Shown: one piece after another, positions 44,343-57,444 of the stretch
How the letters are laid out: the number at the start of each line of letters is the position of its first letter
Numbering within the stretch: the stretch's first letter is position 1
Source: Hordeum vulgare subsp. vulgare
Taxonomy: Eukaryota; Streptophyta; Magnoliopsida; Poales; Poaceae
Length of the DNA: 64,000 nt
Assembly (NCBI RefSeq): GCF_904849725.1
Contig: NC_058518.1
Span: forward strand, 12,482,147 to 12,546,146
Direction of reading: 5' to 3'
The notes under the pieces: generated by a model
The model's database searches: none
What the model saw: the letters and a program-made list of their open reading frames with translations, nothing else
What the model was told of the DNA's origin: nothing
Program-made: the position numbers and the translations under genes

Positions 44343-47300
44343 TTTCATCATGGATGGCCGAGTCTTAGAGCGTACCGGTTCGGCCGTTGCTATGAAATCG
44401 GATGCATGAAATGTTGCTCACCGGAGACGAAACAGGGGTGCTGCCGGAGTTAGAGAAGAAACGCATCGAATCAAGGACGCTGCTACAGATCTGGTGGATG
44501 ATTTCTGATTCAAATACTCTCAGCAGCAGGATCGGGAGGCCGCAGGATCGGGAGGCCACCACACAGCTTCCATAGCAGCACCACATAGCAGTCTCCCATG
44601 GCAGCATGGGTCCATCATTGCAACCTCGCCGGAGCTTCCGACGACCGCCGCGGCGCTCCACTGCAACCTCGCCGGAGCTTCAGCTACCGACCCGGCGCTT
44701 CACTGCAACCTCGTCGGAGCTTCATTCCAACCTTGTCGGAGCTCGAACGACCGTTGGCGGTTCACTGCAGCTCCGGCGGCCCTTCAACGCAACTCTGCGC
44801 CGCGAGCTCCATGGCAACACCTCGACGTGCGCCACCAGTGAAGCTGTGCCATGCCAACGCAGCGAGCTCCATGGCAACACCTCGAGGTGTGCCACCGACG
44901 GAGCTTCACTGCGCCACGCCGGCGTGGCGGGCTTCATGGCAGCATCTCGATGTGCGCCACCGGTGGAGCTTCACTGCGCCACGCCGGTGCCACGAGCTTC
45001 ATGGCAGCACCACGATGGCGTCCGACGAAGCGTCAATGCAGTGCTGCCACCGCGCACGGCGGTGCTCCAACGCAGTGAGACGCCGATGGGGTTGCTGTGG
45101 TGAAGCACATGGCAGGGACGGGCGGATGAACATGCGACGGCGATGCGCGTGCTTCGTCGTTTGCAGCACCGGCGGACACCATTGCATCCCCCGGTGAAGC
45201 CGCAACACCAGCGCGGCGGAGCTCCACTGCAGCCGCGGCAGCGATGCGCGGTGCTCCAATGTAGCGTCGGCAGCCCGTCGACGCGGAGGTGGCGGCGTTG
45301 CCATGGGACTCCTCTCTCGGGAGTGACGAACAGGGGTGGAGGAGGGGAAAAATGTGTGGAACAAGACGTTCGGGAATAGATAAGGTCATGGAGGGGAAGC
45401 GGTGGATGGTCGCAGAGGCACGTGTCAAACGCAGAGGGTGGTTTACATGTGGTGATAATCAACCAGTTTATTTTGATGCTTTTTCTTGAATCAATCGATT
45501 CTGGATCGGCTCCGGTGTCCCAGATGAACACGCTGCAAGGTAGAGGATGACAGGGTGGGACCCATAGTCAGTGGCGGAGAGCTGAGAAAGAAAAACAGAA
45601 AAAAAGGAAGTGGAGGGGTGGGTGCTCGCTGGGCTAAATGGGCCGGTCTGCTATTTCAATAATTCGCATGTGCGAGGTATAGAAATGGGCTTCGTCTGTT
45701 GTGCTTCTGTAGCCCAAGGTGAAGAGTAAACACTACGAAAACTAAATCGTGCATAGGAAAGTCTCTTGGCTAAAATAAAATATCAGTTAAATTCCTAAAA
45801 TACTATAAACACACAGGAAAACACTATAGCTACATAAAAATAATGAACAATTTTTAGAGACCAAAACTAAATAAAATACACACAAAACTTTTGTAAATTA
45901 TATTTTGGGGCTTTGTAAATGTTCCACAAAACATGTTAAAACTTCAGAGATAAAACCAAATAACAGTTAAAGAATCTGCAAACAAAATATATTGAAGGAG
46001 TCATATTTCCTTCTCTCATAATATTTTATTTTTTGAATGAGAATTGTTGTCAATATTCAAAATCGAAATGAGAGAATACTCAATTACTCCACCAATATTA
46101 TTATTTGAGGAAGTCATATCATCCTCTCTCATTTTTGAATTGGAAATTCCTGAACATTATAGGAGCTTCTCATCCGATTTTTGGCAACTTCCGGGATGTT
46201 CTTCCCCTGATTAATTTTTCTGTTTTTTCTTGTCTTATGATTTTTTTCTTATATTTCGAAAATTACTTGATTTCGTCAACATTTTTAATTTTTTTGAAAA
46301 TTTATGAAAACACAAAAATTACATGAATTCATGATTTTTTTTACAAATTTAAAAATATATTTGTTAACACTATTTAATTTATGAATTTTTTAATTTAATG
46401 AACTGTATTCAAATTTATAAATATATTTTCAAATTTTTAAACAGTTTTACTAATTTGGAAAACTGTATAAATGTTTAAACATTTTTTAAATACATGAACT
46501 ATTTGGAATTGTGGTACTTTTTTGAATGCTTGAAAAATTTAAAATTTATGAACTTAATGTGAATTCCTGAACATTTTATTAATTCTTCCATATTTATCAA
46601 ATTCATGTACATTTTATAAATTATGGAGAAAAATAGAATCCTCTAATATTTTATGAATCTGAAAACAGGTTTCAAATATTATAAAGAAATCTTGAGTCTG
46701 TTAACAAGTTTTTAGACTTATGAAGAAACAAGGTTTTGGGTTTAAAACTCAAGTTGTTGAGTATGAAAAAGTTACAAAAAAGCTAACATTGGAGAAGTGC
46801 TGGCAAAACGAAAAATTTCGATGAGCTCGTTTTATAATTTGCTAGTTAAAACGAAAATCCGGGAAGAAAACTAGTTAGAGAACATAGAAGTTCCTTCATA
46901 TTCAAGCGCAGAGGAAAGGAACATGTTCTTGATGCATGAATCACTTGCTGAGGATGAATTCACAAGGACCTTAGGCCTAGTACTTTTCGCTTGATTCTGG
47001 TGATTCTAGGTTTGGAAAATCAAAAGCTTAAAAGAACTCGATTTGATTGTCTAAAATCATCACACAATCGCTAGAATCGGTAGTGCAATCGAAAATCGCG
47101 TGCAAACCTTGATTCTGGCGATTCTGGGCACTTCCATAAAATAAAACGATCCAGTTTGAGACAATACACCTATTTCAAACGCAAATTACAAGGGAAATGC
47201 CACCAGAGGCTAGCCGCACGAACGAAAACGAGTCGTGCGACTCCTTCCTCTTGCCCTGCATCCCCCACTCCCCGCTCATCCTCGTGGTGGGGTTCCAGGG

Positions 47301-47417
47301 GCGCCGCCACCCGAGTGCCCGCCCTAGCAGCTCCTCCGCCAGCCCAACGCCGACCCTCCGCCCCACTCCTCCGCTCCGCACGCTCGCCTCCAGGCCGGGA
47401 GCCGCTGCTCCGCCCCG
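44339..47417. other. Minisatellite array and repeat debris (unit 2)
   Basis: The GC-rich array is at 44619-45027, with SNPs against unit 1 (for example GCAGCGAGC for ACAGCGAGC and CTCGAGGTG for CTCGACGTG). A five-base length difference arises near 44480-44530. AT-rich debris follows. No gene is supported. Confidence 0.5.
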
Positions 47418-47642
47418 TTTGGTGTTCTCAAGATGAAATGACTAATTCTCGGAGGCATACCACGGTACAAACCAGATGCCCAAAAGATGATTGTCACTTC
47501 ATACATGTGTCTCCACAACTTCATTCGTGATAGCTAGCTGCATGATGAGCATTTTGATAACTTTGATAATGATGCGTATGTGCAACCCCATTGCCATTTA
47601 CAGGCACCAACGCTCTACCACCCGAAGATGATGGTACCATGG
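47418..47642 (+). pseudogene. PIF/Harbinger nuclease C-terminal relic (unit 2)
   Basis: Same in-frame TGA in place of the family Trp as unit 1, but the downstream motif reads MCLHNFIRDS, the usual family form. Unit 1 therefore carries two later substitutions here (LDNFIH). Confidence 0.6.
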
Positions 47643-48761
47643 CCGCAACACGTGAGGCTATTGCTACCAGTCTTGTACCAGGAGATTAGTCAATCTATTT
47701 GTACTGGAACTTCTTTTGTAGCAAAGAAAACGCGAAAACCTTCGTTACTGTAATATTTATCTATCTAAGATATTCATAAATCGTATTCATGCTCATATTT
47801 TATGATAAATTGTTTGAAACATCTAAGTGTTAGCAATCCAGCATCCAATTTTTGTTCAGAGGCGTTAATGATATTTCAACATACAACTTGCCCATAATAT
47901 CAGACCACAATCTCCGACAAGAACTCGATGGCTGATTCAGGCTGATTTTGAAGGAAGATGATTGTGGTAAAGTTTCCCAAAAGCTGATCCTGGAGAATCA
48001 AAAGTTGAAAAGAACTCTGCCTTAGTGTCGTTGTGGGCTATTTGAAAGGTCATACATAAGGATATATACCAGTCGCCTCTTTTGATTTTCTTCATTTCTA
48101 TCTCAATTTAATGTGTTTCCTTTAAATTTCTATGTTCCTTTGTTTTTATTATTGTTTTTATTTTTCTTCAATTTTCTTTCGTTTATTTTGCTTCTTTCTC
48201 TTTTTTTTGTATACATTGGCAAAAAATTATATGTTTAACCATTTTCAATACATGATTTATGTTTAAAAAATGCATGTTTAATGACTTTTTTTATACACAT
48301 TGTATATTTTCTGTATATGTTAGGAACATTATTTTTACAGCTTGAACATTTCTTAAGTGTATGATTAAGATCGTTTGTTACGCGATCATCATTTTTTTTA
48401 TGTTTTGATGTTCCATTTTTCAATCCATGTTCTACATTATTTATATACACCAGAATATTTTTTACATGTGTATCATTATTTAAATAGATGATTAATTTTT
48501 TCTCAAATAGTTTGTCTTTGATGACTACTTTTTCCGTACACATTATACATTTTCGTATGTGTCTCGAACAGTTCCAATTTTTTTGAAATACACGATTAAT
48601 TTTTTTTTGATATATGTTAAATAATTTGTTTAAAACTAGCAAAATAATCAAAGATTTACTTTTTTTGTGAGAATCAAAGATTTACTTACAAAAATACTCC
48701 CTCTGTAAACTAATATAAGAGCGTTTAGATTACTATAGGGGTTCCATGCCACCGACAAATG

Positions 48762-49171
48762 AGAGGAGCTTAGGCAATAAAATTTAGAGGTGTGGCTGGC
48801 CCAATATTATGGCAGGCCTTGGCTTGTCAAGAAGCGCTCTCACTTTCCCTTGACTTATCACTTGCAGCTATACATATAGCTTGAGACTGTCAAGGTGTGA
48901 TCAAAGATATCCATGAAAATACCGGTGGGCTACACTCTAGCATTATCAAGGAGATTCATCTTACATCTTAGCAGTTCTCTCGCTATTCCATCATCTTCAA
49001 AGGAGGAGAAACTAACGTTGAGTCACATAGCCTCGCTAGACATAATCTATGCCTTTTTTTAGATGCCATGTGTGGCTCCTTAATCCTCCAGATCTGCGTT
49101 GTATCCCTATAAACTTTTTTAATCAATAAAGTGAAGTGTGTTTAGACTAAAAATAGCTAGAGGAGCTTAGG
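48762..49171 (+). mobile_element. 5'-truncated LINE insertion with 13-bp target duplication (unit 2)
   Basis: AGAGGAGCTTAGG at 48762-48774 and 49159-49171. One difference from unit 1 is ATATAGCTTGAG for ATATTGCTTGAG; the unit 2 form agrees with the related LINE end at 51481. Confidence 0.75.
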
Positions 49172-49173
49172 TG

Positions 49174-50343
49174 TTTTTTAGAAAAGGAGGATGAGCCCCG
49201 ACTTGTGCATCTGGAAGATGCATGCAGTTATTTTATTAACTATTCATAAAGACCTTACAAAACAATACATCAATATATCTGAAGCCGTCATCTTGGCAAC
49301 ATCTATCGCTACTCCTATCCAATGATGAAGGGGTGCCGAATGTCCGAACTGAATACTAAATAGACATCACACCAAAGTCTCACATCTAAAGCTGGATGCC
49401 CCGATCAAGCCACATACCGGGTCTAGGGCACAAATCGGTTTGATGCACTCTCATAGGTCGTGGTCGTCGTCTTTCATCATCCATCTTCAGAGCACGTACT
49501 GACACATTGACCTTGCCAAGCCTGCCATCGATGCCCTCGCGGCGCTAGACAATGCCTCCACCGTACGCGCATTCATCATCATCCATCCGTCATTGAGACT
49601 TTGATGCGCCTCGCCGCCGAGACTCTACGACGTTGATGTGTCACAGGGAACATCGCTGCATCGTAGATGCCGTCCACTGGTCCCTCGAGCCTATGTACAC
49701 CTCCAAGAATGACACCCTTAAGAGGGGTACGACACATGAGTAGCGAATAGAGGGTCTAAAGCTTGTCTCCAATGATGCCTTCAAGAAGGGGATGACGTAG
49801 AAAGACGCCGCCATCGCCGACCTTGGCAACGTCCCAAGAGTAGGGTTTTCACCCGGATCCTCTTGAGGACCCTCCATCCAACATCGTGTGCATGGAACCG
49901 CTACCAATCATCGTCGCCACGCATGAAGGTCGTACCAGTCGGATCGGATCTGACAGGAGACCAGGCCCACCACACCCCCGCCACCGGGATCAGATTTGAT
50001 CTAACCCACCGCCGCTGCGGGTACGCAACCAATGTACAACGGGCCGACTCCACCGCATAGTCCCGATGAGGCTGCCGCCACCGTGATCTGCCACCGCTGA
50101 GCTGTCGATCCCCGCGCCCGCTTGACTCCGCCTCCTGTCGAGACCGCCCCGCACCAGCCCTTCAAGGCGGAAAGAACGGGATCCTGCCTCCGACTACCGT
50201 AAGGGGCTTGCATCGGCCGCCCCGACCGACGACGAGGTTGGCGGAATGTGGTGAGGAGGCTAGGGGAAGGAGATCCCCGCCGCCGCCCGAGTTGCCCGTG
50301 GGAGGGGGGCGCGGGGCTGGGAGTTGTGAGATTAGTCCTCTCA
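49174..50343 (-). mobile_element. Probable retroposon in minus orientation (unit 2)
   Basis: Copy of the block at 19866-21035 with a G-C-T for G-C-C change near 50072; same A-run tail on the minus strand. Confidence 0.35.
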
Positions 50344-50347
50344 CGCT

Positions 50348-51760
50348 TGAGTGCCTAACAAAAATGATACATAAGTACTGGAGAGGAGTGATTCACAGGA
50401 AACGACGAACTCACTTGGTGTCATGGGACATCATGCTTAGGCCCAAATCATATGGAAAATTGGACTCCAAGATATGAAACCGTTTACTTTGTGGGCAAGC
50501 CCGGCCTGGCCCGGAAATTTCGGACTGAGTTTGGGTTGGTATGGCCGGGCCAGGTTTCTCATGGCCAAGTCTACCCTTAATAGATTCTTGATAGATGTTG
50601 GCAATGCGTCCTCGACATGGCAAACTATTGTATATGGGCTTGAGCTGCTAAAGTAAGATCATTTGAAGGATCGGAAACGGTTCCCAAGTTCGAATATGGC
50701 ATGATCCTTGGATCCTTCGTGACCACTCATGACGCCGATAACTGCAAAGCGACGGTGCCAACAAGTGGGTCGCTGATGTTCTCAACCCCCGATGGCACGC
50801 CCTACTCCAGCTGCACTTTTATCAGCCAGACATCGAGAGTATTCTACAGATTAAGACGTCCAACAAACTTGAAGCGGACTTCCTTGCATGGCATCCCAAG
50901 TTCCCGCTAAACGAGTGTGCTTCTCCAACATGGATTTTGTTTACGGGGTGTTTCGTTTCAAGGGACTAGACTTTTTTTTTAGTCCCAGGGACTAAAGAAA
51001 AAAGTTCCTTCAGTAAAGTCTTTTTTTAGTTCCTTAAATAAAAGTCCCTCCTGTTTGATTACATAGGAACTAAAAGAATTTTTTTTTATTCTAGTCTCTG
51101 TAAACAAACAAGGCCTTAACTGTATCCATGCACAATTCAAATCATGGCCTCCCATCACGCCTGGTTTCAAATTGAGTAGGCCCACCTAGCCATCCAATGT
51201 ATCCCACAGTCACATGATATTCTCTCGCCCGTATATGAAATCATATTTCAACAGCTGTGGGATCGGGTCTTATAGATTCTTCTTTTACTAGGCCATGTAG
51301 TACCATGTGCTTTAGATTCTTGTCACCCGCACTGCAACCCACCATTTGTAAGGTGGCATGAGAAACCGCTATTTTTATGCTATGTTTAACCATGGTGTGG
51401 CTGACCCAATATTATCGGAGGCTTTGGCTTGTCAAGAAGCGCTCTCACTTGTCCTTAACTTATCACTTGCAGATATACAGATAGCTTCAGACTGTCAAGG
51501 TGTGACCAAAGATATCCATGAAAATACAGGTGGGCTACACTCTAGCATTATTAAGGAGATTAATCTTACGTCTTAGCAGTTCTCTCGCTGTTCCATCATC
51601 TTTGAAAGAGGAGAAACTAATCTGGAGTCACATAGCCTTGCTACGCATAGTCTATGCCTTTTTTCAGGACGCCATGTGTGGCTCCTTAATCCTTCAGATC
51701 TACATTGTATCCCTATGAACTTTTTTAATCAATAAAATGGAGTGTGTTTAGAATACAAAT
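50348..51760 (+). pseudogene. LINE RT and RNase H-like relic with inserted MITE (unit 2)
   Basis: RT relic 50348-50920, Tourist-like MITE 50944-51115 (TTA on both sides), RNase H-like end 51338-51760. I saw no unit-specific repair of the frameshifts. Confidence 0.6.
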
Positions 51761-54231
51761 AAAGTTCTACCTAAAAGGGAGTTAAAATGAGGCACCCTGT
51801 ATCAGAAACTACCATCTCTAAATTACATAACTAGGTACTTTTTCCTCTCCGCCTCTTGAACTTTCCCGTAGGCAAGTACGAGCTTGTAGTGTGGGCGTGG
51901 GCAGGTCGCGAGATACCGATTTGATTATATTCATTCCATATAGCGTTGTGATAACTGAGAACTCCTTATTTTGGTGGGCCATGTGAGTGTCTACACAATG
52001 CTTATTTGTATACATATTATTGCACATACAAACTTGTTATAACAATGTTGTATAATGCATGTGTAGGATGGTTTTGGACTGAGGAAGCAATTTTTGGTGC
52101 ATATTTTAAAGTATGAAGAGAATGAAGCTAAAAACAATATCCCATCCATTGAACGAAGCATCATAGATCGCATGTATAGATGGACCTTCATTGCTTCAAA
52201 AGATGGACCTTCAAGACATGCTTATTTCTGATTTTTAAAATATACTTTTGTGACCATTATAATACAATTTGTGTGTGAACATGAATTTTATGCGGAGACA
52301 TGTTTATGGACCGCGTGTTACACACGTTCTCATTTAGTTGGGAATCACACACGTTTAAATGGCTCGGTGAAAAAACTCATTAAATAAAAATCAGATTCAA
52401 AATAGATGTTTTTACTATAGATTATGATACGTGTGTTGGATCCCAAATATGTCACACTTTAAAAAAATATTTTGTAGCCATCTGAATTTTTTGATAAAAA
52501 TATTTTACTATGATGCCATGCGAACTCATTTTATTTAAGACGTGCGTTGCACGTGCATGATTACTAGTCCTATTAAATGATGAAATATTCTCCATGGTTA
52601 CGGTGCAATCATAAGCAAGGGACATCCGCTAAGAAACAACCTTATACCCTAAGATCCTACTCTAGGATGTGACCGACTCCACCGTCATAACGTTATAGCT
52701 GGAAAGTCTCGTTTCGGACAAATCGGAGGAAATATTTTTAAGAATTAGGGTATACATGTGTTTTGGGTGTTCCTAGGGGTTACCTTCACACAATCAAGCA
52801 AAAAGTTTCACTTTGCTGCCCCTTTCTGACGCCAGAATCTTTGTAAGAGCTAGGGCATTTTGTCTTTTGAAACAATTAATTAAAAAGTGCAAAATTAATT
52901 ATGCAACTTCCTATCAAAATTATACTATATTGTTATGCATTTCGTTTATTTTCCAATTGGTTATTCATTTTACAATGGAGTAATGGCCACTGAGGAGCGG
53001 GACAAAGCTGTTCTTGGTTTCAAGGGATGGTAAGGGTGGGGCTTCACCCAGCAATAATTGATCTATGGCCAAGCCAAGTTTACTAGAGATGCAAGGTAAC
53101 TAGTATGAGCTCTAGTAAAATTTTGATATCAAGGGGAATTGTAAAAGGCATTAAAAGAGGGTTTTTACCAAATCACGAGAAGGTGTTTGATGCTGTTTTG
53201 GGAAAGTAAAAGGGTTCTTCTTGTCTTGAGATTTAACAGGATCAAAGGGTAGATGGAAATGAGGTTGATCGCCCATTTTGGGATTATATGATGAAAGTTG
53301 CCAATGTAAACTTTCTAAACCCTAGAAATGGGCAGGAATAGATTTTCCTAGATCTGGTTATGCAAATCTATTCCCCTAATGCACCATTTGGTGTGGTGGC
53401 ATTACTTCAGGAATAGAGTGTGTCCAAAATGTTTGCAACCAATTGAGGAAACTTGACAATGCAAAATTTCTTAATTCTAGCTAGAAATCAACATAAATGG
53501 GTTTGGGAGGATTTGGACAAGTGGATCTATTCTCCATGATGCACCACTTGGTGTGGACACATTATTAGGTGATTAGAACATGTCCACAATGTTTGAGAAT
53601 AATTGGAGAAACTTGGCAATGTAAACTTGTCCAAGTTTCGACCTGGACACAGATGGTTTTGGAGTATGTTTGTGAATCATATTAATTTGGATTGAGACGA
53701 AACTTGGCAAGGTCATCATATATATCATGTGTGACTTACTAGAATTTTCTTGGAATTATTTAAGAATATTTCTTATAGAAATATTTTAAATACTTCAAAT
53801 GAACAGAAATGGTTTTGGAGGGATTTGTACAATATTTTGTAACATACTGATAAAGAACTATTTAAAATATCCTAGAAATTCTCAAATTGAACAAACTAAT
53901 AGAACACACTAGTATTAAACAATAAGAAAAATAATCATTCAAAAATCTATTTTCAAATTAAAGTTATTCACAAACGAGTGATTCACACAAATTTCAAACA
54001 ATTCAAATTTAAACTATTCAAATTTGAAAACCAATGGCACTAACAGAAAGTTTATAATTTTTATGACCTAAGGCAAAAAGATTCACTCAAAAACACTAAA
54101 CATTCTAAATGTTATTCAAAATCTAAAAACAAAAATTGTTATGTTTAAAAAAAGAAGAAAACAAATAAAGAAAGAAATAAAACCAAAGGTCCACCTCCCC
54201 ACACGGAATTTGGATCTTCGATAAGGAGGAC

Positions 54232-57200
54232 CTTTAGTCCCGAGTGGTGATACCAGCAGGGACTAAAGAGTATTTAGTCCCGGTTGGTATCACCAACTGG
54301 GACTAAAGGTCTCCCCCTATATAAGCGCGTGTTCTTGCGGTGCCCGTTACCACCCGGGAGAACATGGCACTTCAACGCCACCAGGCTGCTGAAATCCTCT
54401 CCGACGCCGTCGCCGATCCACTCGTAGCCATCGGTGATTGCCGTCTCTCAGCTCCCTGCTTGTTGCTACACTGTCGCCGCGCCTGCACCACCTCGCCCGC
54501 GTCTACCCCCACGCCGCCTCCAGACCCTCCGCTGCCCGATCACCTCCGTCGACCGAGCCTCTTCATCGGTCGCCTCGCCTCCGCCACCCGAGCCTCTTCA
54601 TCGGCCGCCTCGCCTCCGCCACCCGAGCCCATCCGTCGGCTGCCTCGCCCCACCGCCCAGACTGCGCTCCGCCCAGGCCCTGCCGGTGAGAACCCACTGG
54701 CCAGCCCCTTCGAGCATTTTTTTCTTTTTTCTCGCAATATATGATGATTCAATTTGCAATATGTTTATATGTATGATGAATATATGATGATATGCATGTT
54801 CTATGATGTTGTTAAAAGTTGTATGATAATATGTTGTTTATACTAATAATTAATTAATTTGCAATATGTTGTTTATATGTATGATGATAAATTAATTAGC
54901 AATATGCATGACCATAAATTAATTTGCAATATGTATGATAAGCATATGTATGATGATAAATAAATTTGCAATATGGTGTCCCCGACGATCGCCGGTGAGG
55001 AGTACCCGACGATCGCTGGTGATGAGTCCCCGACGATCGCCGATGAGGATCGAATCCCCGACAATCACCGGTGAGGATCGAGTCTCCGACGATCGTCAGA
55101 GGAGTCTCCGACGATCGCCGGTGAGGAGTCCCCGATGATCGCTGGGGAGGAGTCCCCGACAATCGTCGGCAAGGAGTCCCCGATGATCACCGGTGAGGAT
55201 TCCCCGACAATCGCCGACAAGGAGTCCCGGATGATCACCGGTGAGGACTCCCCGACGATCGCTAGTGAGGAGTCCCAGACAACCACCGCAAAGCGCCATG
55301 TCCGGGATGATGCCTGACCTAGGAATTTGTTTTCATAGGAATTTGTTCTCGCATAGGTTATTAAATATGAGTAGCATAATAAAATGAAAATTATCGCATA
55401 TGAATTTGTTTTCATAGGAATTTGTTCTCGACGACGATGGCCAGCCCGCATCCTCGTCGTGGACTCGGGGTCGTCGACCCGTTTGAGAGGCGCCATGTCC
55501 ATGACTGGGCTCCGTCGGGCTGGCATTGGGAGGTGCTACCTTTCGGAGCATGCAACTTGGTGAGGAACCGGGGTCTCATCGTTGACCCAGAGCTTCTATG
55601 ATGGCGGTCGAGTGGGCCACTATCGGTGCAGACGGAGCCGGTCCCCCGAGGAGCTGGTACGTCGCCGTGTCAGGGAGGAGGACGAGCAGGTCCGTTGCTA
55701 CATGGTTTTGTTGGACGTCACGTTCTCAAATACCCCGCAGTTTCTTCAGGAATCTCACTCGAGCTATGATCCTGTGATGGTACCTTCTCTTTAGGTGTTC
55801 ACTGCCGCGTAGTACTACAACAACTCTTTGTTTGGTGATCAGTTTGATTGGGCGATATGTACTAGTGATATTATGTGATATTATTGTTGCATTAACTGGA
55901 TTATTCGAGATATATTAGTGATACTGTATATTGTTGCATTAAATGAATTATTCGAGATGCATAAGTAAATTTTAATCCTCCGCACCATCGTCCCTAGCCT
56001 CTCAGAGTGAACCTCGCCTGCGGCAAACTATACTATGATTCAGTTTTTGATTATTTAGTGCATTGTAATTTAAAATGCTAAATCGTTCTATCTTTCTTTT
56101 GGATTAGTTAAGCCATGGACGATAGCGGTATATACCATGGAGATGACTTGTTCGACATCATACGCTCCTCCCTATACCAAGAGAATGACGACATGACATC
56201 TCAGAACTTCTAAACGAATCCGTTGATGGACTTGAGCAAGAACCAATAGACGTATAAAATGATGGCGAAGAAAATGTTAGATAATTAACAATGTGTGGCA
56301 AGGTATATATATATTAAGCCTGGTGATCATTACTTGTATTAATTGATTTGTGCATATATATCGACAAATCTTTCTTCTTTTAGCCCTCCGAATCGAGCCA
56401 ATCTTCTAGAAGGATACGAGGCCGGGCCAGAAAGTTGGGCGATGACATAAAGTTAAACATCAATGAAGTCGCCGAAGATGGCGAGCCGATTGATCCTTAT
56501 GAGAATGCCCGTAAATTTATAAATCAATGCATAGTTATTGTTAGGGACCAAATACCAATTATCATTCGAGAATGGAATCGGCAAAAGGTAGATCGAGGAG
56601 TTAGTTACATTGACCAAAGATCGAAAGATTTGCTTTGGGATACCGTCATGTCACATTTCAACCTACCACAGGGTCTCACAGATAGCCAATGGTTGAAAGT
56701 CAAGAAATGAGATCTTAAGAAGATGGCCACACAATTTCAGGCATGGAAGAAAAGATTATACAACAACTGCATCAGGGATAAAAAGAAGACTCCACAATTC
56801 ACTCGAGCACTAGAGAAGATAAAAGATCACTCACACGAGTTTGTGGAGTATAAGGAATCGGATGAAGCTCTGAAAGGTGAAGAAAAAAAAAAGGAAATTG
56901 ATGAGAAAAAGGAGTATCACCATGTTTTGGGGACAGATGGCTACAAGAGAGCCCTGCCTAAGTGGAAATCACCTGAGGCCAAGATGGTTGCAGAAGGGGT
57001 CACTCCAGCTACACAAAAAATTGGCCCGACAGGTCCAAGAATTGGTTTTATGCACATGGGGGAAATTTGGACCCATCAACATGGCATATTATTACAAAGG
57101 AAAATCTTAAAACAACCTCAGACACTAATTTAAGCCAGTAAAAGATGCTCGAAATGAGGTGTTCCATCCCGAGAGAAAGAACGATGAGCTTACACGCACC

Positions 57201-57439
57201 CTGGGGAATCCTGAGCACGGAGGACGAACATGAGGCAAAGGCATTGTTTCGTGGGTTCATGGGGTAACCGGAGTGGAATGACACTTATAGAAACCATCAG
57301 AGGAAAAAGAAGCAGGATGCAGACCGTATGCACCAGGTAGAAATAAATAACAAGGAGTTATACCGCATAGTAAGACGGCAGCAGGAGCAACTCGACACAA
57401 TTAGCCAGCAAAAGGCGGCATGAGCAAGCAGATCCATCA
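54232..57439 (+). mobile_element. CACTA (En/Spm)-like element, interrupted (unit 2)
   Basis: Hairpin at 54273-54307, 24-bp minisatellite at 54978-55289, broken frame at 55440-55794, ORF1 relic at 56115-57419 with the same TAA (56211-56213) and TGA (56708-56710). SNPs against unit 1 include TGCGCTCC for TACGCTCC (54664) and GACGTCACG for GACATCACG (55718). The interrupting LTR begins at 57445. Confidence 0.55.
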
Positions 57440-57444
57440 TTAGA

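Noticed and set aside
48235..48651. Minus-strand 138-codon Lys/Asn-rich frame
   Set aside because: AT-rich low complexity; the equivalent frame in unit 1 is shorter because of a single-base T-run change, so length is not conserved.
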